Assembly: GCA_027492795.1 (NCBI GenBank) | Contig: JAPUEB010000037.1 | Span: forward strand, 1-64,000 | Length of the DNA stretch: 64,000 nucleotides | Direction of reading: 5' to 3' | Source of the DNA: Chryseobacterium sp. | Lineage (GTDB): Bacteria > Bacteroidota > Bacteroidia > Flavobacteriales > Weeksellaceae | Shown here: positions 24,924 through 33,389 of the stretch, in pieces | Layout: each line of letters begins with the position of its first letter | Numbering within the stretch: the first letter of the stretch is position 1 | The notes under the pieces: model-generated | The model's database searches: none | What the model saw: the letters and a program-made list of their open reading frames with translations, nothing else | Told to the model about the DNA's origin: nothing | Made by a program: the position numbers and the translations under genes

Positions 24924-26417
24924 ATGTCGTATCATCTATTAGCATTATTACTTTTACCTCTTGTAGGTTCGGGATTGCTGTTTGCTTTTAAAGGTAAAAG
25001 CGGAAAATATCTGGCGTTTGGTTTTGCATTAGTTCAAATGCTGATTACGTTTTGTATTCTTTACAGTTTCGACAGCACACCAACGGTGGACAGTGTTTTG
25101 CAGCACGAAATCAACTATCCTTGGTCACAGTTTATCAAAAGTTCCCTGCATTTTGGAATTGACGGAATGGGAATGCTGATGCTGCTTTTAACCAATATTT
25201 TAGTTCCGTTAATCATTGTTTCTTCCTACAACGAGACGTTTAATTACAAAAATTCGTTTTACGCTCTGATTTTATTGATGCAGTTTGGTTTGGTTGGCGT
25301 TTTCACGGCATTGGACGGACTTTTATTCTATATTTTCTGGGAAGTAACACTGATTCCAATTTGGTTAATCGCTGGACTTTGGGGACAGGAAAACAAAAGA
25401 TTTCAGTTTACCACGAAATTTTTCGTTTATACATTCGTAGGTTCATTGTTTATGTTGGGTGCTTTCATCTACGTTTACAATCACTCCGCATCTTTCGCGC
25501 TGACCGATATGTACAACGCAGACCTGAACTTAACGCAGCAAACGATAGTATTTTGGTTTATTTTCTTCGCATTTGCGGTAAAATTACCTGTATTTCCATT
25601 CCATACTTGGCAACCGGATACTTACACGTATTCTCCAACACAGGGAACAATGCTACTTTCGGGAATTATGTTGAAAATGGCGGTTTACGGAATTTTAAGA
25701 TATTTATTACCGGTAACTCCTGAAGCCATTGCCGGAATTTCCGGAGCAATTGTGATGATGCTTGCAATTATTGGCGTTTTACACGGTGCTTTAATTGCTT
25801 TAATTCAAAACGATTCCAAAAGAATTTTAGCCTATTCCTCTTTCTCACACGTTGGAATGATGGTTGCCGGAATTTTTGCTTCTGCTATTTTGGTAATGAA
25901 AGGAAACTTCACAATGGAAGGCGGCGAAGGTGCATTAGTTCTTGCTTTTGCGCACGGTTTCAATGTGGTAGGTTTGTTTTATTGTGCTGATATTTTATTT
26001 AAAAGATTCAAAACAAGAGATATTCGTCAAATGGGAGGTTTAGCGAGAGTCGCGCCGAAATTTGCGGTACTTTTTATGGTGGTATTGCTCGGTTCAGTTG
26101 GTTTACCATTAACCAATGGTTTTATCGGCGAATTTATTTTATTAAAATCAATTTTCAATTATAATGTTTTGGCAGCGATAGTTGCAGGAACCAGCATCAT
26201 TTTAGCGGCGGCTTATCTTTTCAGATTTTATGGAAAAGCGATGTTCAACACGGGAGACGACGCTATTTTAGCCAACACCAAAGACCTTTCTGATGCTGAG
26301 TTTTCGGTAATGGCAAGTATCGCAGTGATGGTAATTCTTTTCGGAGTTTTTCCACAACCCATTATTGAAATGGTCGGAAGTTCACTGAAATTTATTTTTC
26401 AATCGATGCTAAAGTAA
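24924..26417 (+). CDS. nuoM: NADH-quinone oxidoreductase subunit M
   Basis: The 497-residue antiporter-like subunit has about 14 helices. FWEVTLIPIWLIAGLWG contains the key glutamate, VKLPVFPFHTWQPDTYTYSPTQGTMLLSG the first broken helix, and KRILAYSSFSHVGMMVAGI the lysine region. It starts 2 bases after nuoL. Confidence 0.96.
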   Translation: MSYHLLALLLLPLVGSGLLFAFKGKSGKYLAFGFALVQMLITFCILYSFDSTPTVDSVLQHEINYPWSQFIKSSLHFGIDGMGMLMLLLTNILVPLIIVSSYNETFNYKNSFYALILLMQFGLVGVFTALDGLLFYIFWEVTLIPIWLIAGLWGQENKRFQFTTKFFVYTFVGSLFMLGAFIYVYNHSASFALTDMYNADLNLTQQTIVFWFIFFAFAVKLPVFPFHTWQPDTYTYSPTQGTMLLSGIMLKMAVYGILRYLLPVTPEAIAGISGAIVMMLAIIGVLHGALIALIQNDSKRILAYSSFSHVGMMVAGIFASAILVMKGNFTMEGGEGALVLAFAHGFNVVGLFYCADILFKRFKTRDIRQMGGLARVAPKFAVLFMVVLLGSVGLPLTNGFIGEFILLKSIFNYNVLAAIVAGTSIILAAAYLFRFYGKAMFNTGDDAILANTKDLSDAEFSVMASIAVMVILFGVFPQPIIEMVGSSLKFIFQSMLK

Positions 26418-26423
26418 AAAAGT

Positions 26424-26573
26424 TATGAAAATTTTCTTGCCCCAACCCTAAAGGAAGAAAATTTTCATAAAAAATCAAATTTACACCCTTTAGGGTTGGG
26501 GAAAATAAATTTGATTTTTAATTTAAATACAATAGAATTTTCTTGCCCCGTCCCTAAAGGGAGGAAAATTCTA
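26424..26573. repeat. Three CCCTAAAGG-core elements with private inverted arms (nuoM-nuoN gap)
   Basis: Three consecutive elements share a CCCC-CCCTAAAGG type core (the middle one inverted). Each is enclosed by its own perfect inverted arms: 13 bp at 26424-26436/26457-26469, 12 bp at 26471-26482/26507-26518 and 10 bp at 26533-26542/26564-26573. The arm sequences differ between copies, yet each pair is self-complementary. Confidence 0.8.
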
Positions 26574-26578
26574 AAAAA

Positions 26579-26663
26579 ATTAAGAAATTAAAAAATTAAG
26601 AGATTAAGAAATTTAAGGAATATTAAAAAATTTCAAATTTCAAATCTCCAATCTCAAATCAAT
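26579..26663. repeat. 8-base and 7-base tandem arrays before nuoN
   Basis: Five 8-base units of the attaagaa type (26579-26618) are followed by five 7-base units of the aatttca/aatctca type (26629-26663). The last unit ends 3 bases before the nuoN ATG. Confidence 0.7.
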
Positions 26664-26666
26664 AAT

Positions 26667-28052
26667 ATGAGTGTTTTAATTATTGTATTCCTCACGGCTG
26701 TTGCAGCATTGTTTTCCGGAGTTTTCAATCAGGGAAAATGGTCGAGGTATATCGGAATTGCAGGTTTGCTGATTGCCCTGTATGTAAGTTACTTACCGGA
26801 AGCGCAGTTTTTCAGCCAGTACCGTGCGATGTTTGAATATGGCGTGAACACAGCGTTGTTTACCAAAATTTCCATCGTAATTACATTACTTTTGTTTTTC
26901 TTGGGTGGTTTTGCTTTCAGTAATCACAGAAGTCATCAGTCGGAACTGTATGCATTGATGCTTTTCGCATTGTGCGGTGGTATTGTACTTTTCGGTTATC
27001 AAAATTTAGTAACACTTTTTATCGGTATTGAAATCCTGTCAATTCCGCTTTATGTAATGGCAGGAGCCAATAAAACCGATTTGCGTTCCAACGAAGCTTC
27101 CATCAAATATTTCCTGATGGGATGTTTCGCGACAGGATTTTTACTTTTTGGAATTACGTTAATTTATGGAACTTCCGGAACTTTTGACTTGTACGCTATT
27201 CATTCATTTGCCGCAAAAAATCCAAAAGATTTAATGCTTATTCTAGGAATGATTTTGATGATTGGAGCAATGGCATTTAAAGTTGCATTGGCACCGTTTC
27301 ATATGTGGAGTCCGGATGTTTATCAAGGTTCGCCGTCGCTCATTACCACTTTTATGATGAGTGTGGTAAAAATTTCAGGATTTTACGCATTTTTCAGATT
27401 GATGACGATTGGTTTTACCGGCGTTTACAGCGAATGGTTCAATATTGTAGGTGTGTTGGTTATCATCACTTTGTTTTTGGCAAATGCGATGGGATTGGCG
27501 CAGAGCAATGCGAAAAGAATGTTGGCGTATTCATCGGTATCACACGCAGGTTATGTTGGTTTAATTTTCTTTGGATTAAATAATTTATCCACGTACAATT
27601 TGGCATTTTATCTTTTCGCCTACTCTATTGCTTCGGTTGGTGTAATGATGTCGTTAATTTGGGTTGAAAAACTAAAAAGAGAAACTTCTTACAACGCATT
27701 TAAAGGTTTGGCGAAAAGTGAACCGTTGCTTGCAACAGTCGCTGCAGTTTCGATGCTATCAATGGCGGGAATTCCGTTAACAGCAGGATTTATGGGGAAA
27801 TTTGCCTTATTCTCCCAAGCGATGAACGGTGCTGCATTTTTGGTATTAATAGCAATTTTAGGTTCAGCAATTTCGATTGCCTATTATTTAAGATTGATCA
27901 TTGCGATGTTCTTCTTTAAAGAAAGCAGTTTCAAAACCTCTGAAAAGGTAACATTAACGTACAATATTTTGGCAGTATTTATCATCGTTGCTATTGTTGC
28001 TTTGGGTGTTTTCCCAGATTTATTTGCGATGCAGTTTGCTTCGATGAAGTAA
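26667..28052 (+). CDS. nuoN: NADH-quinone oxidoreductase subunit N
   Basis: The 461-residue antiporter-like subunit is the last nuo gene. FIGIEILSIPLYVMAGANKTDLRSNEASIKYF, AFKVALAPFHMWSPDVYQGSPSLITTFMMSVVKI and KRMLAYSSVSHAGYVGL are the conserved broken helices and lysine segment. It has the usual length for the family. A terminator lies about 190 bases downstream. Confidence 0.95.
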   Translation: MSVLIIVFLTAVAALFSGVFNQGKWSRYIGIAGLLIALYVSYLPEAQFFSQYRAMFEYGVNTALFTKISIVITLLLFFLGGFAFSNHRSHQSELYALMLFALCGGIVLFGYQNLVTLFIGIEILSIPLYVMAGANKTDLRSNEASIKYFLMGCFATGFLLFGITLIYGTSGTFDLYAIHSFAAKNPKDLMLILGMILMIGAMAFKVALAPFHMWSPDVYQGSPSLITTFMMSVVKISGFYAFFRLMTIGFTGVYSEWFNIVGVLVIITLFLANAMGLAQSNAKRMLAYSSVSHAGYVGLIFFGLNNLSTYNLAFYLFAYSIASVGVMMSLIWVEKLKRETSYNAFKGLAKSEPLLATVAAVSMLSMAGIPLTAGFMGKFALFSQAMNGAAFLVLIAILGSAISIAYYLRLIIAMFFFKESSFKTSEKVTLTYNILAVFIIVAIVALGVFPDLFAMQFASMK

Positions 28053-28083
28053 AAACAATTGTTTACTACAAAAATCTTTAAAC

Positions 28084-28239
28084 CACAAAAGGAACAAAAG
28101 TTTCATCAAAAAAATTTAAAGATGGAACTTATTTGGGTCACTTTGAACACAAGATTGAAATCTTTGATTTTCTTACTTTTGTGTCCTACATCAGATATAA
28201 AAAAACTTTAAGATTTCTTTTGTGTCTTTTGTGGTGGAA
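28084..28239. repeat. Imperfect inverted repeat (CCACAAAAG arms) after nuoN
   Basis: A left arm around 28080-28103 (aaaccacaaaaggaacaaaag) matches the reverse complement of the right arm around 28216-28237 (cttttgtgtcttttgtggt) at about 16 of 18 positions. A related single arm lies just upstream of the HlyD gene (about 30926-30946). Confidence 0.55.
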
Positions 28240-28245
28240 AAATAT

Positions 28246-28272
28246 AACGCAATCATAGTGGTTGCGTTTTTT
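28246..28272 (+). terminator. Rho-independent terminator downstream of the nuo operon
   Basis: A 10-bp stem AACGCAATCA/TGGTTGCGTT with a 3-base loop is followed by a run of T. It is the first good terminator after nuoA and probably ends the operon transcript. Confidence 0.82.
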
Positions 28273-28296
28273 TATTAATTTCGTAAAAACATTCCT

Positions 28297-28742
28297 TTGA
28301 TAAAACTTCTCCACAAAATCGCATCACAATTTTGGAAAATCTTCCAACCAATCACTGTTGGAATAAGAATTATTTTGATGAAAGACGGGAAATTTCTTTT
28401 AGTAAAACATTCCTACTCTACTTCGTGGTATTTAGCAGGAGGCGGACTAAAACGAAATGAAACCTTACAACAAGGAATAGAAAGAGAATTGAAAGAAGAA
28501 TTGGGAATTAAAGTTTCAGATTTAAAACTTCACGGCGTTTACAATAATTTTTTTGAGGGAAAAAGCGACAGCATCATTGTTTTTCTTCCTCTAACTTCTC
28601 CGAACCAAACCAAACCAGCCGCGAAATTGAAACTTTTGGATATTTTGATGTTAATAAACTTCCAGAAAACACTTCTCTTGGAACACGAAAAAGAATTTCG
28701 GAATTTTTAGAAGGAAAAACACCTTATCATTCACTTTGGTAA
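28297..28742 (+). pseudogene. NUDIX hydrolase gene interrupted by a frameshift
   Basis: The frame opened at the TTG at 28297 reads a NUDIX domain: the core GGGLKRNETLQQGIERELKEELG matches G-x5-E-x7-RE-x2-EE-x-G, and the domain runs to SIIVFLP. After about 28590 this frame becomes implausible. The -1 frame instead gives SNFSEPNQTSREIETFGYFD and continues to RKRISEFLEGKTPYHSLW with a stop at 28742, a typical NUDIX C-terminus. The shift lies in the pyrimidine-rich stretch 28581-28595. It fits a single-base deletion, either a real mutation or a sequence error. Confidence 0.8.
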
Positions 28743-28872
28743 TTCCATTGAATTTTCGGCTTTCAAACTTCAAAAACCTCTCTAATACTATACTTTTTGA
28801 CGCTCGCTTCGCTCGCGCCTTTTTTCCCAAAATAAAAACCTCAAAATTATTTTTAACCAAATGATTAAATAA

Positions 28873-28905
28873 TTTGTTTAAATCAAAAAATTAATCCTAA
28901 ATTTG
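28873..28905 (+). promoter_or_regulatory. Promoter of the TetR-efflux cassette
   Basis: TTTG (28873-28876) and TAAATTTG (28898-28905) are separated by 21 bases, close to the Bacteroidota -33/-7 arrangement. The box overlaps a TTG (28903) that could be read as a start codon, which argues for the ATG at 28924 as the true start. Confidence 0.6.
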
Positions 28906-28923
28906 CAGAAGAATTTTTCACAA

Positions 28924-29529
28924 ATGCCAGATTACGAAAACATCACTGAACTTTCCACAGAAGACAAAATACTTCTCGCCGCCTCCAAAGTCTTTACAGA
29001 AAAGGGATTTGCAGGAACGAGAACAAGAGATATCGCTGAAGAAGCAGGAATTAATTTGGCTTTGTTGAACTACTATTTTCGTAGTAAAGAAAAACTCTTT
29101 GAGCAAGTGATGAAGGTGAAAATTGTTCTCCTTTTCGGAAAAATCATTCCAATTGTGACCAACGAAAAAACTTCTCTCGAAGAAAAAATAGATTTAGCCA
29201 GCGAAAAATATTTTGAAATTCTCTCGCAAAACCCAAACCTTCCACTATTTGTCATCAGCGAAATTCAGAAAAAAACTTCGGATATCAAATCAATCCTTCC
29301 AATTGATAAGGTGTTAAAAAATTCGGTCATTATCAGACAAATTAAAGAGAGAAAACCCGATACCAATCCTTTTCATCTGCTTTTCAATTTCTTGGGTTTG
29401 ACGGTTTTTCCGTTCGTTGCAAGACCGATAATCAATGGTTTTCACATTATGGAAAACGACGAATTTCAAAACTTTGTGGAAGAACGCAAAACGCTCATTC
29501 CCATATGGATAAAAGCAATGCTCACCTAA
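28924..29529 (+). CDS. TetR family transcriptional regulator
   Basis: The 201-residue protein has an N-terminal helix-turn-helix (KILLAASKVFTEKGFAGTRTRDIAEEAGINLALLNYYFRSKEKLFEQVM) and a C-terminal ligand-binding domain. The DIAEEAGINLALLNYYFRSKE recognition segment resembles the CecR/YbiH branch. It is the first gene of an efflux cassette and probably represses it. I use the ATG at 28924: the in-frame TTG at 28903 lies inside the promoter box. The TolC gene begins 11 bases after its stop. Confidence 0.9.
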   Translation: MPDYENITELSTEDKILLAASKVFTEKGFAGTRTRDIAEEAGINLALLNYYFRSKEKLFEQVMKVKIVLLFGKIIPIVTNEKTSLEEKIDLASEKYFEILSQNPNLPLFVISEIQKKTSDIKSILPIDKVLKNSVIIRQIKERKPDTNPFHLLFNFLGLTVFPFVARPIINGFHIMENDEFQNFVEERKTLIPIWIKAMLT

Positions 29530-29540
29530 CCAATACTGAT

Positions 29541-30794
29541 ATGAAAAAGTTCAACATCACTTTATTTGTTTTTCTTTCTGCTCTATTTTTTGGTCAGGAA
29601 ACCCTTTCTTTAAATGAAGCGCAAGATTTGGCGCAACAAAATTATCCATTGATAAAACGCCAAGATTTAATCGCAAAAACCAAACAATTCAATATTGAAA
29701 ACGCCGCAAAAGGTTGGCTTCCCCAAATTCAAATTGTAGGACAAGCCACTTATCAAAACGATGTGACGCAATTGCCGATAAAAATCCCCAATGCAACAAT
29801 AGAACCTTTAAGCAAAGACCAATACAAGGTTTTCGCAGATGTTCAGCAACCTATTTACGACGGTGGAATAATTTCAAATCAGAAAAAATTGGCGCAAATA
29901 CAAAGCGAGGTTGAACTTCAAAAAAATGAAGTGGAACTTGATAAATTGGAAGAACGCATCAATCAAATCTATTTTGGAATTTTACAAACCGATGAGCAAA
30001 TTCAGCAAACGGAACTGACGAAAACCGACATCCAAAATGCACTGAAAAAAGCCGATGCACAACTTAAAAATGGCGTAATTTTCCGCAGCAATGTTGATGT
30101 TCTGAAAGCGCAAATCGTAACAATCGAGCAAAAACAGATCGAACTTCAAACCGTTAAAAAATCATTTTTGGATATGCTTTCTATTTTCATTCATAAAAGT
30201 TTGGATGAAAATATTCAATTACAAAAGCCTGAAAAACTGTTACTTACCGAAAACAATAACCGAAACGAACTGAAACTTTTCGACCTTCAAAAACAAACTT
30301 TAGAAACCCAAAAATCTCTCTTAAATTCTAAAAATTTACCAAAATTGGGTGCGTTTTTTCAAGGTGGTTATGGAAAACCAAGTTTCAATATGCTGAAAAA
30401 TGAATTTGATGTTTTCTACATCGGTGGAATTCGTTTGAACATCCCAATTTCAGGCTTTTACACCAAGAAAAACGATTTGGCTTTAATTGAAACTCAGCAA
30501 CAGGAAATTGATGTTCAGAAAGAAAATTTTATTTTCAATCAGCAGTTTCAAACCCTTCAAAATAATAATGAACTCCAAAAAATTCAAAATTTAATTGATA
30601 AAGACAACGAACTGATAAAACTTCGTGAAAGCATCAAAAAATCAGCACTCGCACAATTGGAAAACGGCGTCATCACCACCAACGATTATTTACGGGAAGT
30701 GAACGCAGAAGAAGCCGCTAAAATTCAAAAAATTCAGCACGAAATACAGTTTTTGCTGACACAGTACAATTTGAAAGCGCAATTGAATCAGTAG
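29541..30794 (+). CDS. TolC family outer-membrane efflux protein
   Basis: The 417-residue protein starts with a signal peptide (KKFNITLFVFLSALFFGQ). It contains two repeats of long, glutamine- and lysine-rich helices with heptad character (coiled coils) and short beta-strand regions, as in TolC trimers. The ATG at 29541 is preferred over one at 29505 inside the upstream regulator gene because it begins the signal peptide. It would form the outer-membrane channel for the adaptor and ABC transporter encoded next. Confidence 0.9.
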   Translation: MKKFNITLFVFLSALFFGQETLSLNEAQDLAQQNYPLIKRQDLIAKTKQFNIENAAKGWLPQIQIVGQATYQNDVTQLPIKIPNATIEPLSKDQYKVFADVQQPIYDGGIISNQKKLAQIQSEVELQKNEVELDKLEERINQIYFGILQTDEQIQQTELTKTDIQNALKKADAQLKNGVIFRSNVDVLKAQIVTIEQKQIELQTVKKSFLDMLSIFIHKSLDENIQLQKPEKLLLTENNNRNELKLFDLQKQTLETQKSLLNSKNLPKLGAFFQGGYGKPSFNMLKNEFDVFYIGGIRLNIPISGFYTKKNDLALIETQQQEIDVQKENFIFNQQFQTLQNNNELQKIQNLIDKDNELIKLRESIKKSALAQLENGVITTNDYLREVNAEEAAKIQKIQHEIQFLLTQYNLKAQLNQ

Positions 30795-30916
30795 TTCGAA
30801 GTCGGTAGTTCGAAGTCCGAAGAAATGCCGTCTGTCAACTCAATAACTGATGAACTTAGAAATAAACATAATCATTTAATCTTCGGTCTCCAGACTTCGG
30901 TCTTCAAACTTAAATT
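30793..30916. repeat. Two facing heptad arrays between the TolC and adaptor genes
   Basis: Units of the agttcga/agtccga type (30793-30820) overlap the TolC stop codon. Units of the ttcggtc/ttcaaac type (30882-30916) are their near reverse complement. Confidence 0.68.
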
Positions 30917-30957
30917 AGAAAAACTTTTGTGCCTGTTGTGGTTTAAAAAAATAAAAG

Positions 30958-31926
30958 ATGAAAAATTTAGTAATAATATCTGTTTTTTTAGCATTGTTTT
31001 CGTGCAAGAAACAAGCAGAATACGATGCTTCCGGAACTTTCGAAGCCGATGAAGTGATGGTTACCGCCAAAGCGAACGGAACCATTTTGGAACTCAATTT
31101 GGAAGAAGGTCAACAACTTTCCCAAAATCAAAAAGTGGGAATTATTGACCCGAAAAATGTAGAATTACAAAAAGAACAGGTCATCGCAAGCATTGACGCG
31201 ATTGAACAAAAAACCAATTCTGCAGCCCCGCAAATTGAAGTTTTGCAAGCGCAATTCAATTCCCAAAAAGCCAATATTTCTGTTTTGCAGGAGCAACTTC
31301 AAAATGCAGTTCGCGAGCGAAATCGAACCGCAAATTTGGTTCGCGCCGATGCTGCAACTCGAAAGCAACTGGATGATGCGAACGGACAAATCGATGTGAT
31401 ACAAAAACAAATTTCGGCAGCACAAACCCAACTTTCAACGGTAAATCAACAAATTTCGGCAGCGAAACAAAATGTTTCAATACAAAACCGCGCGATTTTG
31501 AGTGAACGAAAACCCACCGAGAAAAAAGTACAACAAATTGATGAACAACTGAAAAACAACTCCATCGAAAGTCCGATTTCAGGAATGGTTCTCACGAAAT
31601 ACGCTAATCAAGGCGAGTTTACAACCGTTGGAAAACCCATTTTCAAAATGGCGAGTTTGGATATAATGACACTGAAAACCTACATTTCCGGCGACCAATT
31701 GGCGAACGTAAAAATCGGACAAAACGTAAAAGTCATCATCGATAGCGGCGACGGAAAAACCACAGAGCTTCTCGGAACGATTTATTGGATAAGTTCCAAA
31801 GCGGAATTCACGCCAAAAACCATTCAAACCAAAAATGAACGCGCCAATTTGGTTTATGCCGCAAAAATTCACGTGAAAAATAATGGATTTTTGAAAATCG
31901 GAATGTACGGCGACGTGAAATTTTAG
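30958..31926 (+). CDS. Periplasmic adaptor lipoprotein, HlyD/YbhG-like
   Basis: The 322-residue protein has a lipoprotein signal (ISVFLALFSCKK, lipobox cysteine at residue 16). A biotinyl-lipoyl-like half-domain (FEADEVMVTAKANGTILELNLEEGQQL) follows, then a coiled-coil hairpin (about 70-200), the second lipoyl half (ESPISGMVLTKYANQGEFTTVGKPIFKMA) and a beta-barrel domain. Such adaptors join an inner-membrane transporter to TolC. The order in this cassette matches ybhG of E. coli. Confidence 0.9.
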   Translation: MKNLVIISVFLALFSCKKQAEYDASGTFEADEVMVTAKANGTILELNLEEGQQLSQNQKVGIIDPKNVELQKEQVIASIDAIEQKTNSAAPQIEVLQAQFNSQKANISVLQEQLQNAVRERNRTANLVRADAATRKQLDDANGQIDVIQKQISAAQTQLSTVNQQISAAKQNVSIQNRAILSERKPTEKKVQQIDEQLKNNSIESPISGMVLTKYANQGEFTTVGKPIFKMASLDIMTLKTYISGDQLANVKIGQNVKVIIDSGDGKTTELLGTIYWISSKAEFTPKTIQTKNERANLVYAAKIHVKNNGFLKIGMYGDVKF

Positions 31927-31943
31927 GCTAGAAGATGGGTGCT

Positions 31944-31992
31944 GGAAGTTGGAAGTTGGAAGATGGAAGATGGAAGATGGAAGATGGGAGAC
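31944..31992. repeat. Seven-unit heptad array (ggaagat family) after the adaptor gene
   Basis: Two ggaagtt, four ggaagat and one gggagac unit follow the stop codon by 18 bases. Confidence 0.78.
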
Positions 31993-32021
31993 CGAAGTCC
32001 GAAGAAAATTAGTTTTTAAAG

Positions 32022-32127
32022 ACAATTTTGAACAATTTTGAACAATTTGAACAATTTGAACAATTTTGAACAATTGGAACAATCTTGAACAACTTGAACA
32101 ATCTTGAACAATCTTGAACAATTTGAA
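32022..32127. repeat. Tandem array of 9/10-base units (acaattttga family)
   Basis: About eleven units, alternating between 9 and 10 bases and all containing ttgaac, make up about 105 bases between the adaptor and ATPase genes. Confidence 0.75.
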
Positions 32128-32131
32128 CTTC

Positions 32132-32243
32132 AAACCTGAAAGGTTTAATTTGAATAGCCATAAGTGAAACTTATGGAAACAAGAAATAAGAACAATCGGA
32201 ACCTGAAAGGTTCAATATGAATAACCGTAAGTTGAACTTGCGG
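32132..32243. repeat. Tandem double-hairpin element (ACCTGAAAGGT family), two copies
   Basis: Each copy has a small hairpin (AAACCT-GAA-AGGTTT at 32132-32146; GAACCT-GAA-AGGTTC at 32199-32213) followed by a second one (CCATAAG/CTTATGG at 32158-32176; CCGTAAG/CTTGCGG at 32225-32243). The arms vary between copies but stay paired. The second copy includes the ATG assigned to the first ATPase. Confidence 0.75.
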
Positions 32244-33233
32244 AATGAAAAAATTAGTGCATTCGTGGCAGAAAACCAATCCATCATCGCAAACCAACTT
32301 ACTAAAACCTACGGCAAAAAAAACGAAAAAGTTTTGGCGGTGGATAACGTAAGTTTTGAAGTGAGCCACGGCGAAATTTTTGGATTAATTGGTCCAGACG
32401 GAGCCGGAAAAACTTCAATTTTCAGGATGTTGACAACGGTTTTGCTTCCTGATAGCGGTTCTGCAACAATTGAAGGTTTTGATATGGTAAAAGATTTCAA
32501 AGAAATTCGGAAAATCGTCGGTTATATGCCGGGAAAGTTTTCGCTGTATCAAGATTTGAGTGTTGAAGAAAATTTAGAATTTTTTGCGAGTGTTTTCAAC
32601 ACGACAATTCAGGAAAATTATGATTTAATCAAAGATATTTATGTTCAGATTGAACCTTTTAAAGACCGAAAAGCCGGAAAATTATCGGGTGGAATGAAGC
32701 AAAAATTGGCTTTAAGTTGTGCGCTCATTCACAAACCGAAAGTTTTGTTTTTGGACGAACCGACCACCGGAGTTGACCCTGTTTCCCGAAAGGAATTTTG
32801 GGAAATGCTAAAAAGATTGAAAAATCAGGGAATTACGATACTCGTCGCCACACCTTATATGGACGAAGCGAGTTTGTGCGACCGAATTGCACTCATTCAA
32901 AACGGAAAAATTTTGCAGATTGATACACCGGAAGACATCAGTCATTCGTTTCCAGATTTGCTTTTTGAAGTGAAAGCCGGAAGAACTTCGCACGTTTTGA
33001 AAGTGTTGGAAGGTTTTGAACAAAAGAAAAATGCTTATGCCTTTGGTGAATTTGTGCATTTGACGGTTGATAAAAATGAAGCATTTGAAATTGAAAAATT
33101 GAAAAAATTTTTAAAGGAGAAAGGTTTTGAGAATATTGAGGTAAAACCAGTGAAAGCGACGATTGAGGATAATTTTATAAGGATAAGCCCCCTTTCCCCC
33201 AAAGGGGAGAACATCTCTAAAAATTTGCTGTGA
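32217..33233 (+). CDS. ABC transporter ATPase, first of a pair (YbhF N-half-like)
   Basis: The 338-residue ATPase has Walker A GPDGAGKTS, signature LSGGMKQKLALSCAL and Walker B VLFLDEPTTGVDP. GPDGAGK with aspartate is the form found in the N-terminal half of YbhF. The first about 20 residues are encoded by repeat DNA: the ATG lies in a double-hairpin element, and residues 13-18 derive from half of the GCATTCGTGGC repeat. Translation may instead start at GTG 32265. The C-terminal SPLSPKGEN is likewise read from a C-rich repeat. Confidence 0.88.
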   Translation: MNNRKLNLRNEKISAFVAENQSIIANQLTKTYGKKNEKVLAVDNVSFEVSHGEIFGLIGPDGAGKTSIFRMLTTVLLPDSGSATIEGFDMVKDFKEIRKIVGYMPGKFSLYQDLSVEENLEFFASVFNTTIQENYDLIKDIYVQIEPFKDRKAGKLSGGMKQKLALSCALIHKPKVLFLDEPTTGVDPVSRKEFWEMLKRLKNQGITILVATPYMDEASLCDRIALIQNGKILQIDTPEDISHSFPDLLFEVKAGRTSHVLKVLEGFEQKKNAYAFGEFVHLTVDKNEAFEIEKLKKFLKEKGFENIEVKPVKATIEDNFIRISPLSPKGENISKNLL

Positions 33234-33389
33234 AATTTTATAATAAATTCATAATAAAAAATATTCTCTATATAGTTTTACGGAAAAATCTAAAATATAA
33301 CTTTCTTTTTTTTTTGAAAAAGTAATATGGAATACCAAAATAAAACGCAAACAATGCCACATTTCTCCCCTTTGGGGGAAAGGGGGCTT
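33185..33389. repeat. 26-bp perfect inverted repeat linking the two ATPase genes
   Basis: Arms at 33185-33210 and 33364-33389 are perfect reverse complements, 153 bases apart. The left arm codes for the end of the first ATPase and the right arm for the start of the second. Confidence 0.85.

Noticed and set aside
28903-28923. TTG start giving the TetR protein seven more residues
   Set aside because: The TTG lies within the TAAATTTG promoter box, so it would not be on the transcript.
30825-31052. Plus-strand frame of 75 codons before the adaptor gene
   Set aside because: It overlaps repeat arrays and the adaptor signal peptide in another frame.
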